Of a stretch of 35,414 nt of DNA, positions 1 through 10,170 are shown piece by piece. The stretch spans positions 428,569-463,982 of the forward strand of contig NW_008246111.1 in assembly GCF_000281045.1 (NCBI RefSeq), given 5' to 3'. Every line of letters begins with the position of its first letter. The first letter of the stretch is position 1. The DNA comes from Saprolegnia diclina VS20 (taxonomy: Eukaryota; Oomycota; Saprolegniomycetes; Saprolegniales; Saprolegniaceae). Under the pieces are notes generated by a model. The model made no database searches and was not told the DNA's origin. It was given only the letters and a program-made list of their open reading frames with translations. The position numbers and the translations under genes are program-made.

Positions 1-621
1 AACGTAGGAGTAGGTGGCTGCCGGGGCAATGCGACGCATCCAGCACCGGGATCGTACGACTACAACGCCTCCAACAACGTCTGCGACTCGTTCCCGATGT
101 TTATGGAAGTCGACTACATCCGAGTCTGGTACGAGAACGACGTCCCAAATGGCACGTTTCAAGTTGTCTGGTGTAGGCAAGACACAAAGACCATGAGCTA
201 CGGTTGTGACCCGGCGTCACACCCGACGAAGGAGTTTATCAAGGCCCACATTACCAACTACACCGACCCACGAAACCACGATATTGTCGTTGCCGGTGGC
301 GCGTCGTGCAACTCGAACGACGACTGCACCGCCGTCGCCAGTGTCACGGGTGCGTGTGTCGAGCATCGGTGCCAGTGCAACGGCGTTTGGACGGGACCCC
401 GGTGCACCAAGTACGATCTCGATACAGTCACGTACGGGCCATCGGCAGGATTGATTGGCGGCGTCCTCGCTGCCGTCGCCGTCGCGTCGGTCGGAGCTCG
501 AATGTGGCGCCGCCGTCACGACCACGCCGTTCTGCAAAACCATGAGATCGAAGTGCGGCGCGAAAAGCGCAGCTCTTGCTCAGCCATGGACGCCGACGCA
601 GTAAACGAGCCGTTGGCTTGA
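1..621 (+). CDS. GH16 / KRE6-SKN1-like membrane-anchored protein, C-terminal part
   Basis: The frame is open from base 1 and stops at 619-621, so this is the last 206 codons of a gene that begins upstream. The segment MEVDYIRVWYEN (from about base 109) is the typical final beta-strand of a glycoside hydrolase family 16 / beta-glucan-synthesis (KRE6/SKN1) fold. It is followed by a short Cys-rich stretch with an EGF-like pattern (CNSNDDC...CQCNGVWTGPRC, about 309-411), a hydrophobic segment of about 20 residues (about 436-495), an RRR stop-transfer cluster, and a tail of about 40 residues. The inferred topology is an extracellular or wall-facing GH16 domain with a type I anchor. The family acts on or helps assemble beta-1,3/1,6-glucans, which make up the oomycete wall. 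The catalytic ExDxxE motif lies outside the window, so activity cannot be judged. Confidence 0.72.
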   Translation, partial: NVGVGGCRGNATHPAPGSYDYNASNNVCDSFPMFMEVDYIRVWYENDVPNGTFQVVWCRQDTKTMSYGCDPASHPTKEFIKAHITNYTDPRNHDIVVAGGASCNSNDDCTAVASVTGACVEHRCQCNGVWTGPRCTKYDLDTVTYGPSAGLIGGVLAAVAVASVGARMWRRRHDHAVLQNHEIEVRREKRSSCSAMDADAVNEPLA

Positions 622-1292
622 GCCATCTATCAATCTCATTCGCGTTTCTCGAAAGGAACATTAATGTCTTCCCAGCAAATGTAAGTGGCGGAGCCGAATG
701 CAGCATATCGATGGTTAGGTGTACAAGATAAACCACTTTCGCGCATTGCATGATCAGTTTGACAACCAAGGGTCTTGCATTGTGAGTGGCGCATCGTCTA
801 ACGTTAAAAAATGAAGTTGAAGCTACGATGGGCCTTGGGATGCCAGCCCGTTCGTTGACGCACTCGTCGCGACTGTATCGCCTGGCGCCGGTCTCCTTGA
901 CACCTCGACCTCCAACGCACATCCTAGTTAAGGCTTTGCCAACGACGCGACGAGCGAAACCGAAGGCTTTGTAGCATGGAAGCAGGTCCACACCGCAAGC
1001 AGCTGCAATCACAAGTCAGTTGTCGTGCTGACGCTTGCTCTCGGCAAAGTTTGGGGCAAGGGTTCAGCCCAGGGTTCAGCCGATGTCTGGCCACCCGGCG
1101 CCAGCTCCCGGCGCCTTGCAAGCGATATACAAAGTCACGCGACTGTCTCCATTTGCATCTTGCTTGGTGTATCGAGTACTGGTCCAGTGACATCGCTTTC
1201 CATTTTGGGCGCCGTGGATTGGTGGGATTAAAGCCAATCACCGACGGCGAAATTTCGACCAGCAGTGTGGCATCACTTTTGGAGTGGAGACC
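622..1292. other. intergenic, promoter side of the ankyrin kinase
   Basis: No coding feature is supported; open frames here, including a minus-strand one at 428-1012, have no recognisable protein. A CCAAT box (AAGCCAATCA, core 1234-1238) lies 55-60 nt upstream of the ATG at 1293 and is the only promoter-like element I see. Confidence 0.5.
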
Positions 1293-4200
1293 ATGACGAC
1301 CGACAAGGAGGTAAGCGGGTCTTCTCCAAGAGAGACAGGCGGCCAAGGCTCATGCGGTCTGCTGGTACAGAGAGAGCTTCTCCGCGCAGCGCGCGCTGGC
1401 GACGTCGCAGCGGTCGCCTCGCTGCTTGACGACGGCGTTGACGCCAACTGCAGTGACGTACGACAGTTCCATCCCCTCATGGCGTACTTCTACACGTTGC
1501 GAAGGGCGTCTATACACCGCTGCGCTTTGCTGCGTGCTTTGATCAAATGGACGTGATCCGGCTCTTGATCGACCGCGGCGCCAACATGGAAGCCTGCACG
1601 GCGGTTCGATCCTCCGCTAGTACACTCCTAAATCTCTTGCATGGGTAGAAGGGCGAGTCGCTGCTACTCTGCGCTGCGCAGTCCAACCAGCTCGAACTGG
1701 TCGCGTTCCTCCTCGAGAAGAACGCCAACCTCGATGCGACCGACGCGGTAGCGTATCTCGTCAAATCCAACGACGCTAGACGACGTTTAGGTCGGCAACA
1801 CGGCGCTAATGGCAGCCGAAGAGAACGGTCGACTCCAAGTCGCTCAGCTTTTGCGCGACCACAAGCGCCAGCGCGACGAAACCTACGCGGTACGTTCGAC
1901 GCATGTTGCTAACCGGTGGTGTCATGATGCGTAGCTCTGTACGGCGCTGCGTGCCAAGCACTGGAACGTAGTGAACAACCTCCTCCAGCGAGGCGTCCAC
2001 GACATCAACCTTTGCGATACGGTAAGAACATACGTAGCCTTGCGGTCGCGCGACATGTGTAGGACGGGACGCCCTTGCTCCACCTCGTCGTCGAGACGCA
2101 AAATATATCGCTGCTCGAGCGCCTTCTCCAAGTGCCCGGCCTCGATTTCAACGCAGTGGACGCAGTTAGTAGCCTGCAGAAGTGAATGAATGTTCACACG
2201 TCTTCACTAGACGGGGCGGACGGCGGTGGCCGCTGCGATAACGACGCACAACACGGAGGCCGTGACGCTCCTGCTCATGCAAACCATCGCGCGCGTCGAT
2301 CTCCTCAGCGACGTACGTACGCTTCTTCCAGCGGTGCGACAGACGTGTGGTTAGTGTCCGCTGCGGACGCTGGCGCAAACTTACGTCTTTGGCGCCGCCT
2401 TGCGCCACGCCGCAGCGAGAGGCCACAGCGACACAGTGTCGTATGTGCTGCGTCTCGGCGTGAGCCCGACGACAGCCACTGAGGTCCGTATAACCTTATA
2501 AAACACCTTGCTAGAGTGTGGGGACATCTAGGACGGGGAGACGCCGTTGCATATCGCAGCAGCCCATGGCCAGGATGGAATCGTGGCGCAGCTGCTGGAC
2601 GAAAATGTGCTGCTGGCGATGCGCCGTGACCAGGTACCGTTGATTCTGGCGATGACAAAGCGGCTCAACTCGGCCAGTAGAAGGGAAATGTACCACTGCA
2701 CGTGGCGGCGGCCCACGGCCACACGACCATCGTCACGAGATTGCTCGACGTCGCAGCCGATGCGACGAACGCTGTCAACCATGTAAGATCGTATATGCTG
2801 TGCCTCTCATGTGTGACGTATGCAACGTAGGCAGGTGCGACACCACTGCTTTTGGCTGCAACAGGCGGCCACGCCGATGCGGTGGCGGCGCTGCTAACGG
2901 CCGAGACCGCCACCTCATGTCGTATTCTGGTACAGTAAGGTCATCGACGTCCCTTTGATGATCCATGCGGAGTGTAGGGTGGGACGGGACTCCTGCATGC
3001 ATCCGCGCGCAGCGGCAGCGAGCGTGTTGTCGCCCTTGTCTTGCCGCACTGCAGAGTCCTGGACGCGACCGACGAGGTACGTCGTTCTCTCGATTTCGAC
3101 AAGTGGAATCGGTGGCGATACGGTAGAAAGGACGCACGCCACTGCACCTGGCGGCTGCCAGCGGACACGCGGCGGTCGCTCAGTGCCTCCTCAAGAATGG
3201 GGCGGATCCGACGGTTCGGACGGAGGTGAGAACCAGCGCTTTGCATACGAGTGCCGGAAAGTACCGGTATACAGGAGGAGAAGGCGACGGTGCTCATGGT
3301 GGCGGCCGCCGAGGACCACGCGGCGGTGGTTGACGCGCTGCTGGCGCACCTTGTCCGATCAATTAGCGACCCTCAGTCGCACAACGACTTGAAGCGTGCT
3401 TGCGAGCGACTGAAGTCGTCGCTTGCGCATCTGGACGCGCGCAATTCGGTAGGCGATCCTAGAGCCTGCGATAGCATGCTATATCAAATGTAGTCGGGCA
3501 AGTCCGCGGCAGAGCTCTCTTCAGGCGCGGTGCTACAGCGCTTGAGTGACTGTGCAGCGTCGCTGGCCAGCGATCTCGCACATGTGCGCAAGGCGATGCA
3601 GACTAAAGTATTGTTATCGTGTCGGAGGTTGCTGAAGCCTCATGCAAATATCGCGTAGGAGACGGCGCTTGCGCAAGCTGTCGCGACTTCCGAGTGGGCG
3701 GTAGCTGCGGCGTTGCTGCAAGAAGGTGTCGCACTGGTTCTACCGGCAGACAAGACGGTATTTACCGACAATGGTTCTCGTACTCTTGGAGTCATCGCTA
3801 TGCTAGGAAAATGCTATGCGTGCGGCGCTTGAGAGTCAAGACAAAGAGCTCATCCAAGCACTCGTCCAGGCAGACAAGTCGGCGCTGCTGCAATCGCTTA
3901 AACAGACGCCCGCCCAGCTCCAGCACGAGGTATCTCTACTTTGCTCCTGTCATTGGTCGCTAGATCTGACGCAGATGGCGCTCATGACCCTTGTGGCGGC
4001 CGTGACCTGCGATAATGTGCCGCTGGTGATCGAGCTACTCCGTACTGCTTTGTCTCGGCCTCTGAACCTGGTCTCTTCGGTACGTCACAACGGCATGATA
4101 TTGGTTCCTATGCATTGACATCTAGAGCGGACCGTCGCCGCTGCACGTCGCTGCGAAACGTGCGTCGCTGGGGATGCTCTACGTGCTGCTCACCAAGGAT

Positions 4201-5779
4201 CTCGCGAACATCAACGCCGCAAATGAGGTCCATTTTCTCTTCTTTTGTCATCTCCGGTGAATGCGATGTAGGAAGGGTTCACGGCGCTGGCCATTGCGGT
4301 CCGTGAAGGCCGATCCGACGTCGCTGCGTTGCTTCTCAACGTCGGCGCAGACGTCTCGACGCCGCTACCGGTATGGTCTCTTGAGACTCATGGCGTTGCA
4401 TGGACAAGCGGGTTAGGACCACACACCATTGCTGCACCTCGCGATCACAACGGGCAGCAGTTTGCATCTTCTGGAGCTTCTCCTGTCGGCCCTGCGCATC
4501 GATCTCAACCAAACCGACAAGGTGCACAATATTGTATCAGCAGCCGGAGCTTGAGTACCCGCTTAGGATGGGTACACCGCGCTGGCCAAGGCGGTCGTCG
4601 TTGGCCATGAAGCTGCCACCACCCGTCTGATCGAGAACGGAGCCAACGTGTGGACCCTTCTGCCCGTACACTGTGTATCGTCCTTGCAGCTACTCATGTC
4701 TGTTCTGTCGTAGACCGGGCAGACGCTGTTGGCAGCAGCCATTCAGCACCACCAGCACGCGATCGCAACGGAGCTCTATGCGCGCATGTACCCAGGACCG
4801 GCAGAGGTACTAGACCTCCAATAGCCTGCAACTCGCGTCTTTCCGTCAACCCCTGTAGGCCTCCATGGTGGATGTTGACATGGGCGACCGCATCGCTCGA
4901 CAAGGCGGCGTCGACGTGTACAAGGCCACGTACGCAGGCAAGACCGTCGTGCTCAAGGGCCCTCGATTTCCCAACAAGCACGTCGTCGGCGCCTTGCACT
5001 GCGAAGCGCAAGAAATGCAAGGGTACACTATTTATGACTCTAAAAAGGAGGATGAAGCAAGCGCGAATAGGTGTACGTCGCCGTACGTGCAACCGTTGAT
5101 TGGCATCCTGGACAATGGCTCATTCTCGCCGCTGGTGACGCTACCCAACGGCGACGCGCTGTACAGTCCGACGATGGTCATCGAGTACATGGACGGCGGG
5201 GACCTTCACGAGACGCTCGAGAAGACGCGCTTCGGACGCGACGTTCTTGTGCCCGTCTCGACCGTCGACGTGGCCCTCGTACTTGCCTACGCGCTGAGAG
5301 ATTTGCACCGCCTTGGCAAGGTGCACCGGGACGTCAAGAGCCTCAACATCTTTCTCTCGACGGAGTACTACATTCGGCTCGGCGATCTCGGGTCAGCGCG
5401 GACACTGGACGGTGACTGCATGACGTCCAACGTCGGCACCAAGCTTTGGATCGCACCCGAAGTCGTTCGTGTCGGTCTTGGCGGCAATGGACGTGAGTAC
5501 GGTCCGCCCGCCGACATTTACTCGTTCGGCGTTGTCCTCACCGAGCTCGACACGCGCGAGACGCCGTACGCAGACGTCGACGACAAGAGTTCAATTCCCG
5601 ACCAAGTACGCGACGGCAAACTGCGTCCGAAAATGAGCAACGACTGCGCGCCGTGGCTTCGAACGCTTGCCGACCAGTGCTTGGCGCACGACCCCGCCGA
5701 TCGCCCGACGGCCGACAATATCATTGCGACTCTTCTCGCACACCGTCAGGAGGCCACGAAGGCAACGTCCCCGCCATAA
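1293..5779 (+). CDS. ankyrin-repeat protein kinase (TKL-like), 24 exons
   Basis: Exons: 1293-1457, 1505-1603, 1649-1747, 1791-1889, 1935-2021, 2063-2164, 2211-2312, 2355-2483, 2532-2633, 2681-2782, 2831-2929, 2978-3076, 3127-3225, 3275-3448, 3494-3607, 3659-3757, 3807-3929, 3975-4079, 4126-4227, 4272-4370, 4417-4521, 4567-4665, 4714-4806, 4859-5779. All introns are phase 0 and 43-52 nt (one is 41, one 42); the total is 1,138 codons plus stop. Exons 2-23 are mostly 99, 102 or 105 nt and each reads as one ankyrin repeat, for example DGETPLHIAAAHGQDGIVAQ in exon 9 and KGRTPLHLAAASGHAAVAQC in exon 13. Exon 24 is a kinase domain: VVLK lysine (about residue 865), catalytic HRDVKSLN (Asp about 990), DLG in place of DFG (about 1008), and IAPE. 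The glycine loop is weak. Ankyrin-TKL kinases are common in oomycetes. The target is unknown; a cytoplasmic signalling scaffold is inferred. Confidence 0.85.
1311..1370 (+). other. possible extra in-frame 60-nt intron in ankyrin kinase exon 1
   Basis: After six codons (MTTDKE) the sequence reads GTAAGC, a strong 5' splice site, and ends CAG at 1370. It is 60 nt, phase 0, and open throughout. Splicing it would join MTTDKE directly to RELLRAARAGDV, the first ankyrin helix. Retaining it adds 20 residues rich in Ser and Gly. Either form keeps the frame, so both products are possible. Confidence 0.45.
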
Positions 5780-6786
5780 AAAGTACGACGTAAGCAGACA
5801 AGATAAGCTCAGTTCCTTTTTCAACGAAATGAACTTTTTGAATGGTTTCTAGGCATCGTTCAGCAACCTTCTCCGAACACGATTTCTTTAACCATGGATT
5901 CTGGAAGAAAAAATAGGATATAGGTATGACAATGTATTAAGTACAGAAATGTCCTCGATCGCGCTGATGCATCTACCAGTATGAGCTGTCTAGAGTTCGG
6001 ACCTGAACGAACGCTTGATTCCTTTTTGAGAGTGCAACTGCCTGTCATCACGCGCTTGATGACAGGCAGTGAGCCAATCGCACGGCGCTACAGTACTCGC
6101 ATTAATACCGAACGCGGAGGCTTGACAATATGTACCGTGACTCGTTGTGATGGCGGCTTTAGGGCTTGACGTCGGCTACATGGGGCGTGGCTTAGACGAG
6201 CACTAGACACCTCTAGACAAACCTTGTGCGATTGCGAAGAGGCTTCACGAATGCTCCAGAGCTGTGTCTTGGTCCCGTCCGTCGGGCTCGTCAGTATATC
6301 GTGAAGGCATGGCAGCTAAAGTCGAAGTGAGCAGTTCGGGCGCCCTCAACTTGAGAGTTGGGATAAGATGCAGTTGGTTGCAGATCTTGATCGACAACGC
6401 GATTGGCTCTTTTTGTTCACACGGCATTGTGATTGGTGCGCAATAAAACCGACGAGCCAATCCAATGATCTCATTTTCTTTCCGAGGAAAAAGCAGCCAA
6501 TCCACAGCGGCCGACGTGGCAGCCTGGCTTTGCGTCCTTGACGTTAGAACCTAGTCGTTGGACGCAGCTGCCAGCTGCACGTTCTATGCCAGCCATTTTG
6601 GCTGCCTCTGCCAATCAACTCCGCCAGTCGATGGCCTTCAAACCTCCAAGGCCGCATACAGAGCTGTGGCATGTCGCCGCAGCCAGGCACCAGCAAGAGC
6701 GGATCACGATCACTGAAACGCATACACATCGTGTAGACGTACTGTAATTGTCTGCTAATCCAGCTCAACCACACAAGACAATACGC
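5780..6786. other. 1-kb convergent intergenic region with a CCAAT cluster
   Basis: This stretch lies between two stop codons (the kinase on + and the CBEL-like gene on -). I find no convincing gene. It contains a perfect hairpin (listed separately) and seven CCAAT/ATTGG cores at 6074-6078, 6402-6406 (reverse), 6432-6436 (reverse), 6457-6461, 6462-6466, 6497-6501 and 6611-6615. That is odd for a region where no annotated gene starts. A reverse-orientation GCTGCCACGTC element is at about 6513-6523. Confidence 0.5.
6037..6070. repeat. perfect inverted repeat, 14-bp arms, 6-nt loop
   Basis: ACTGCCTGTCATCA at 6037-6050 is the exact reverse complement of TGATGACAGGCAGT at 6057-6070, with the loop CGCGCT between. 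It lies about 260 nt past the kinase stop. No T-run follows. It could be a 3'-end RNA structure, a remnant of a small transposon, or chance; nothing else in the sequence decides. Confidence 0.7.
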
Positions 6787-7602
6787 CTACTGGATAAACT
6801 TGCAGGCGGCGGCGCCCATATCGTCGTGCACGGTCGTCGCGTTGGCGGGGACGCTCTTGAAGAAGCACGTGCCAAAGTTGGGGTTGCCCGGCATCTGCAC
6901 AAAGGTGACGGCGTTGCAGTTCTTGCCGCCCGACGTGTAGTACTGGCATCGATCGAGGCAGCGAGAAAAGCGCGTCTGCGTGTTGCCAATGTCGAAGCCA
7001 TAGTAGTTGGAGTTGCCGGCGCACGTGTACTTGGTGTTGTCAAACTTGGCCGCGCTCTTGCACTCGGGGTCCATCTTGTACGTGTAGACCGTCGAGAGCA
7101 CGATGCACTCGGTCGTCTTCTCCTTCCAGACCGCGTACCACCGGCCGCGGGCCACGGCTTCGTTGACGCACGCTTCAAACGATGTGATACCCGTCGTCGT
7201 GTAGTCGTCCTCGCCGTCGCACTTGTTGTGGCACACGCCGTTGGAGACGACCCAGTTGTCCGGCAGCGTCGCCGCCGACGACCCTGTCGATGTCTCGGGC
7301 ACGCACTGCGAGTACACGTCGGACCACTTTTTGCACGCGCTGCCGGCCGCGCAGGCGGTCGGGCCCGAGTAGCCAGCGCCGCCGCACTTGCCCCAGACGC
7401 CGACTTGGTCCTTCCCGCCGGGCTGGCACTGCGAGTACGCATCGCCAAACGGGATGCAAATCCCGCCGGGCGCACACTCGGTATCACCGAGGTACGTCGC
7501 GCCGCCGCACTGGCCCCAGAGCTCGACCGTGTTGGCCTCGCTGGACCGGTAGTGGTTGGCCGAGGCGCCAAGGGCAAGAAGGGCAAGGGTAGCAAACTGC
7601 AT
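6787..7602 (-). CDS. CBEL-like secreted protein A: 2x CBM1 + PAN/Apple
   Basis: Intronless, 271 residues. The start at 7602 was chosen because it begins a signal peptide (MQFATLALLALGASA); the frame is open further upstream but without a leader. CBM1 modules lie at about residues 27-61 (WGQCGG...YSQC) and 68-101 (WGKCGG...YSQC). A linker and a PAN-like region follow. The C-terminal part (about 190-270) has the clearest PAN/Apple pattern: YTCAGN, GFDI, C-x3-C, CNAVTFV and GTCFFK. A weaker PAN-like half (SFEACVNEA...) precedes it at about 120-185. CBM1 binds crystalline cellulose and PAN modules bind carbohydrate or protein. The family prototype, Phytophthora CBEL, is a wall lectin that mediates adhesion to cellulose and is recognised by plants. 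Closest in the window to protein B. Confidence 0.88.
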   Translation of the reverse strand: MQFATLALLALGASANHYRSSEANTVELWGQCGGATYLGDTECAPGGICIPFGDAYSQCQPGGKDQVGVWGKCGGAGYSGPTACAAGSACKKWSDVYSQCVPETSTGSSAATLPDNWVVSNGVCHNKCDGEDDYTTTGITSFEACVNEAVARGRWYAVWKEKTTECIVLSTVYTYKMDPECKSAAKFDNTKYTCAGNSNYYGFDIGNTQTRFSRCLDRCQYYTSGGKNCNAVTFVQMPGNPNFGTCFFKSVPANATTVHDDMGAAACKFIQ

Positions 7603-8138
7603 GGTGCAAAAGGCAAAGTGAGCTGCCGAGAGCAGTCTCCGACCAAGATCGCGCCCGCAGCCACGTAGAAGGCAAGTCCTTGCAATCGAGCCAAGCAAGG
7701 GGCGCGTGCGCCTTGTATCGAGCAAATACGACGCAAGGAGGGAGTCCCCACGTGCAGCGACCCTGCGACAGCCGCGATAGAATTTTGGCCGACGGTCGCC
7801 ATGGGTGCAGGAGTGGGAAGAGGACGTTCTCTCGCCATGCAGTGGCCAATGCAACGCGCTACAGTACACGGTACACTGAGCAAGGTGCAAAGGAACAAGC
7901 TGGTTTTGACGCACGAGCATTTGGCCTGCGTCGAGTCGACTGTGTCATGGACACTCTCTCATGCTAGTGGCTGCGGCGACGATGCAACAATGCGGCGCTT
8001 CTTGCCATACTAACCAATGGCCGGTGGCAACGACTGCGCCTTAGGTCTGCCCTTGGTTGCGAGAAAAATCGCGTCCGTCACCAAGCCCACGTTTCAAACC
8101 AAAAAGCAATAAGCTTGATACATTGATACTAACAGTCT
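7603..8138. other. intergenic between CBEL-like A and B
   Basis: This is the 5' side of gene A and the 3' side of gene B, both on the minus strand. CCAAT cores occur at about 7846 and 8014. No gene or structured element is evident. Confidence 0.4.
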
Positions 8139-8945
8139 CTACTTGGTCATTTTGCAGGCCGTGGCGCCGAGGTCGCTCTTGCCGGGCGTGGCGCTGCCGT
8201 CGATGAACTTCATGAAGCATGTGCCGTAGTTCTGGCCGGGGTTTTGCACAAACGTGATCGCGTTGCAGTTCTTGCCGCCCGACGTGTAGTACTTGCACGA
8301 GTCGAGGCAGCGCGAGAAGCGCGTCTGCATGTTGCCAATGTCGTGGCCGTTGTAGTCGGCGTTGCCGACGCACGAAAAGTTCTCCGAGTCGAACTTGGCC
8401 GCGCTCTTGCACGCCGGGCTCATCTTGTACGTGTAGACGGTCGAGAGCACGAGGCACTTCTTGCCGTCCCAGACCGCGTTCCACTTGCCGCGCGCGTTGG
8501 CTTCGTTGACGCACGCTTCGAACGACGTGATGCCCGAGGCCTCGACGTCGTCGTCGCCCTGGCACTTGTCAAAGCACACGCCGTCCGACGCCACGTAGCT
8601 CGACGGCAGCGTCGACGGCGAGTCGTTGCTCGGCACGCACTGCGAGTTCCACTCGTTCCAGACCTTGCACGTGTTGCCGGCCGTGCACTTTGTCGCTCCC
8701 GAGTAGTTCTTGCCGCCGCACTGGCCCCAGACGCCGACCTCGTTGTCACCGCCGGGCTGGCACTGCGAGTACCACTCGTTGATGAGCTTGCAGTAAAAGC
8801 CACTCGTGCACGCCTTGTCGCCTTGGTAGTTCTTGCCGCCGCATTGGCCCCACGCGTCGACTTGGTCCGACTCGATGTGGCGAAAGTGGTTGAGCGGCGA
8901 GGCAGCCACGAGCGCAAGGCCCGTCGTGAGGAGCGTGATCTTCAT
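8139..8945 (-). CDS. CBEL-like secreted protein B: 2x CBM1 + PAN/Apple
   Basis: Intronless, 268 residues, ATG at 8945 followed by a signal peptide ([16 protein letters not shown]). Two CBM1 modules lie at about residues 29-65 ([15 protein letters not shown]...EWYSQC) and 71-104 ([11 protein letters not shown]...EWNSQC). In the second the usual terminal tyrosine before SQC is replaced by Asn, which removes one of the three aromatic residues that contact cellulose. The PAN-like region shares the blocks [28 protein letters not shown] and [11 protein letters not shown] with protein A, so A and B form one sub-family and are tandem on the same strand. Role as for A: a cell-wall or secreted cellulose-binding lectin. 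A GPI or membrane anchor is not visible. Confidence 0.88.
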   Translation of the reverse strand: MKITLLTTGLALVAASPLNHFRHIESDQVDAWGQCGGKNYQGDKACTSGFYCKLINEWYSQCQPGGDNEVGVWGQCGGKNYSGATKCTAGNTCKVWNEWNSQCVPSNDSPSTLPSSYVASDGVCFDKCQGDDDVEASGITSFEACVNEANARGKWNAVWDGKKCLVLSTVYTYKMSPACKSAAKFDSENFSCVGNADYNGHDIGNMQTRFSRCLDSCKYYTSGGKNCNAITFVQNPGQNYGTCFMKFIDGSATPGKSDLGATACKMTK

Positions 8946-10170
8946 GGAAGCGGTCAGAATAAGAAGTGAGGTCCAGCTTGAGGTAGTGGACGGCGGCGGC
9001 TGCGGATCGGGCGCGTTGAAGTTGGTGCGATCCGCGCAGGATTGAAAAATCGGTCAAATGGAAATCTCCCTATTATAGATAGTGCTAACACTGTGTATAG
9101 TATAAAGACACGGGATATTCATAGATAATTTGTGGGTGCTGCCTCGTACTCTAGGGAATGTGCATTCCAACCAAACCGACACAGGAAGGCCCATGGATGG
9201 GAGTACTGGAAGTAGCCAATGAAAACACAGCACTGATAGGCGGTACACTGTATATACAGTGTATCGTCCACTGGCGAGAAGGGCCATTTGGTCGGAGATT
9301 TCAGCGTTGATAATCCGGCGCGTAATAATTTTGGCGCTTGGTCCTGGCATCCGCCCAAGGACGATCCTTGGTAGCTGGTATTGATTGTGCGTTCGACTAG
9401 GATTCGCACGCTCTTTCCATGGAACTAACTAAATGAGGTCCGAGGGCGTCCGAGGTGCACAGAAAAATGGCCACTGTGTGCGGATTGTGCATGGGATCGG
9501 CGGCAGCCAGCCAAGATCGTCCAACGCTGACGTCGTTCTCATTTTCCGTGCCGATGCCACTGTCGGGCGGCTGCCATCATGGCCTTTGCAGCAACGCGAG
9601 CAGTGGACCGCTGAGCCCCGCATGAAGTAAGCCCATCGGTCGAGAGTTTCGGTCAAGAAGAAGGCGCAGTCAGAGGCGTGGTACTGCACTGCAGACAAGC
9701 GGCGCAGCCGTGTTCGCCACATGTCGCGTGCGGCTTGCCCGACAAATGTTAGTCGTCTTGCCTACACCGCCTGTACGCCAGAGCTGCTTTGCCCTGAATC
9801 TTGGGCGGAGAGTTCGCCAAGGTCGGGCTTGAATTCCCTTGTCCGCCAAGGGCAAAGGTGCTGAACAAGCATCTTTACCGAGGTGACTGTATCCAGACCG
9901 TCTCAAAGATACCTCTTTTCGCCAAAGTGTCGTCAAACGTGCGTTGCAAAATGATCGTACTGATCGCACGCAACTTTATCAGTATCTATCAATCACACAT
10001 TGTCTTGCCTATTGTAGCATACAAATAATACATGTAAAAGAGTGCAAACAGCCAGTGTAGGCCGGGTTGCAGACAGTCTTGAGATATCCATTCGCACCAA
10101 GATCGCCATTGGTACAGGAAGAGGCTCGGGTGCGACGTCGTCACTTGCCAATATCCGACGACCAGTAGCC
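8946..10170. other. 1.2-kb intergenic between divergent CBEL-like genes B and C
   Basis: This is the shared upstream region of B (minus) and C (plus). It contains an AT-richer stretch with a 20-bp perfect palindrome (9244-9263) and CCAAT cores at about 9213-9217 and 9572. The reading frames on both strands at 9429-9970 resemble no protein I know and have no conserved start context, so I leave them out. Confidence 0.45.
9244..9263. repeat. 20-bp perfect palindrome
   Basis: TACACTGTATATACAGTGTA is its own reverse complement. It lies about 300 nt upstream of gene B's ATG in the divergent B/C promoter region. It could be the site of a dimeric DNA-binding protein or chance within an AT-rich segment. 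Confidence 0.55.

Noticed and set aside
428-1012. 194-residue minus-strand frame over the end of the GH16 gene and the following spacer
   Set aside because: It overlaps a real coding end, has no recognisable motif, and would share its sequence with the kinase promoter.
3930-3963. 34-nt intron in the ankyrin kinase using the TAG at 3961-3963
   Set aside because: It would lead straight into a stop codon (ATC TGA). The CAG at 3972-3974 gives a 45-nt intron like the others and keeps the frame.
6748-7668. Long plus-strand open frame opposite CBEL-like gene A (and similar ones at 8244-8969, 10141-11091, 11283-12383, 12721-13692, 14438-15019, 15239-16234)
   Set aside because: These are mirror frames caused by GC-rich codon use; their products are Arg/Val/Ala-rich, lack leaders or domains, and lie exactly opposite proteins with clear CBM1 and PAN motifs.
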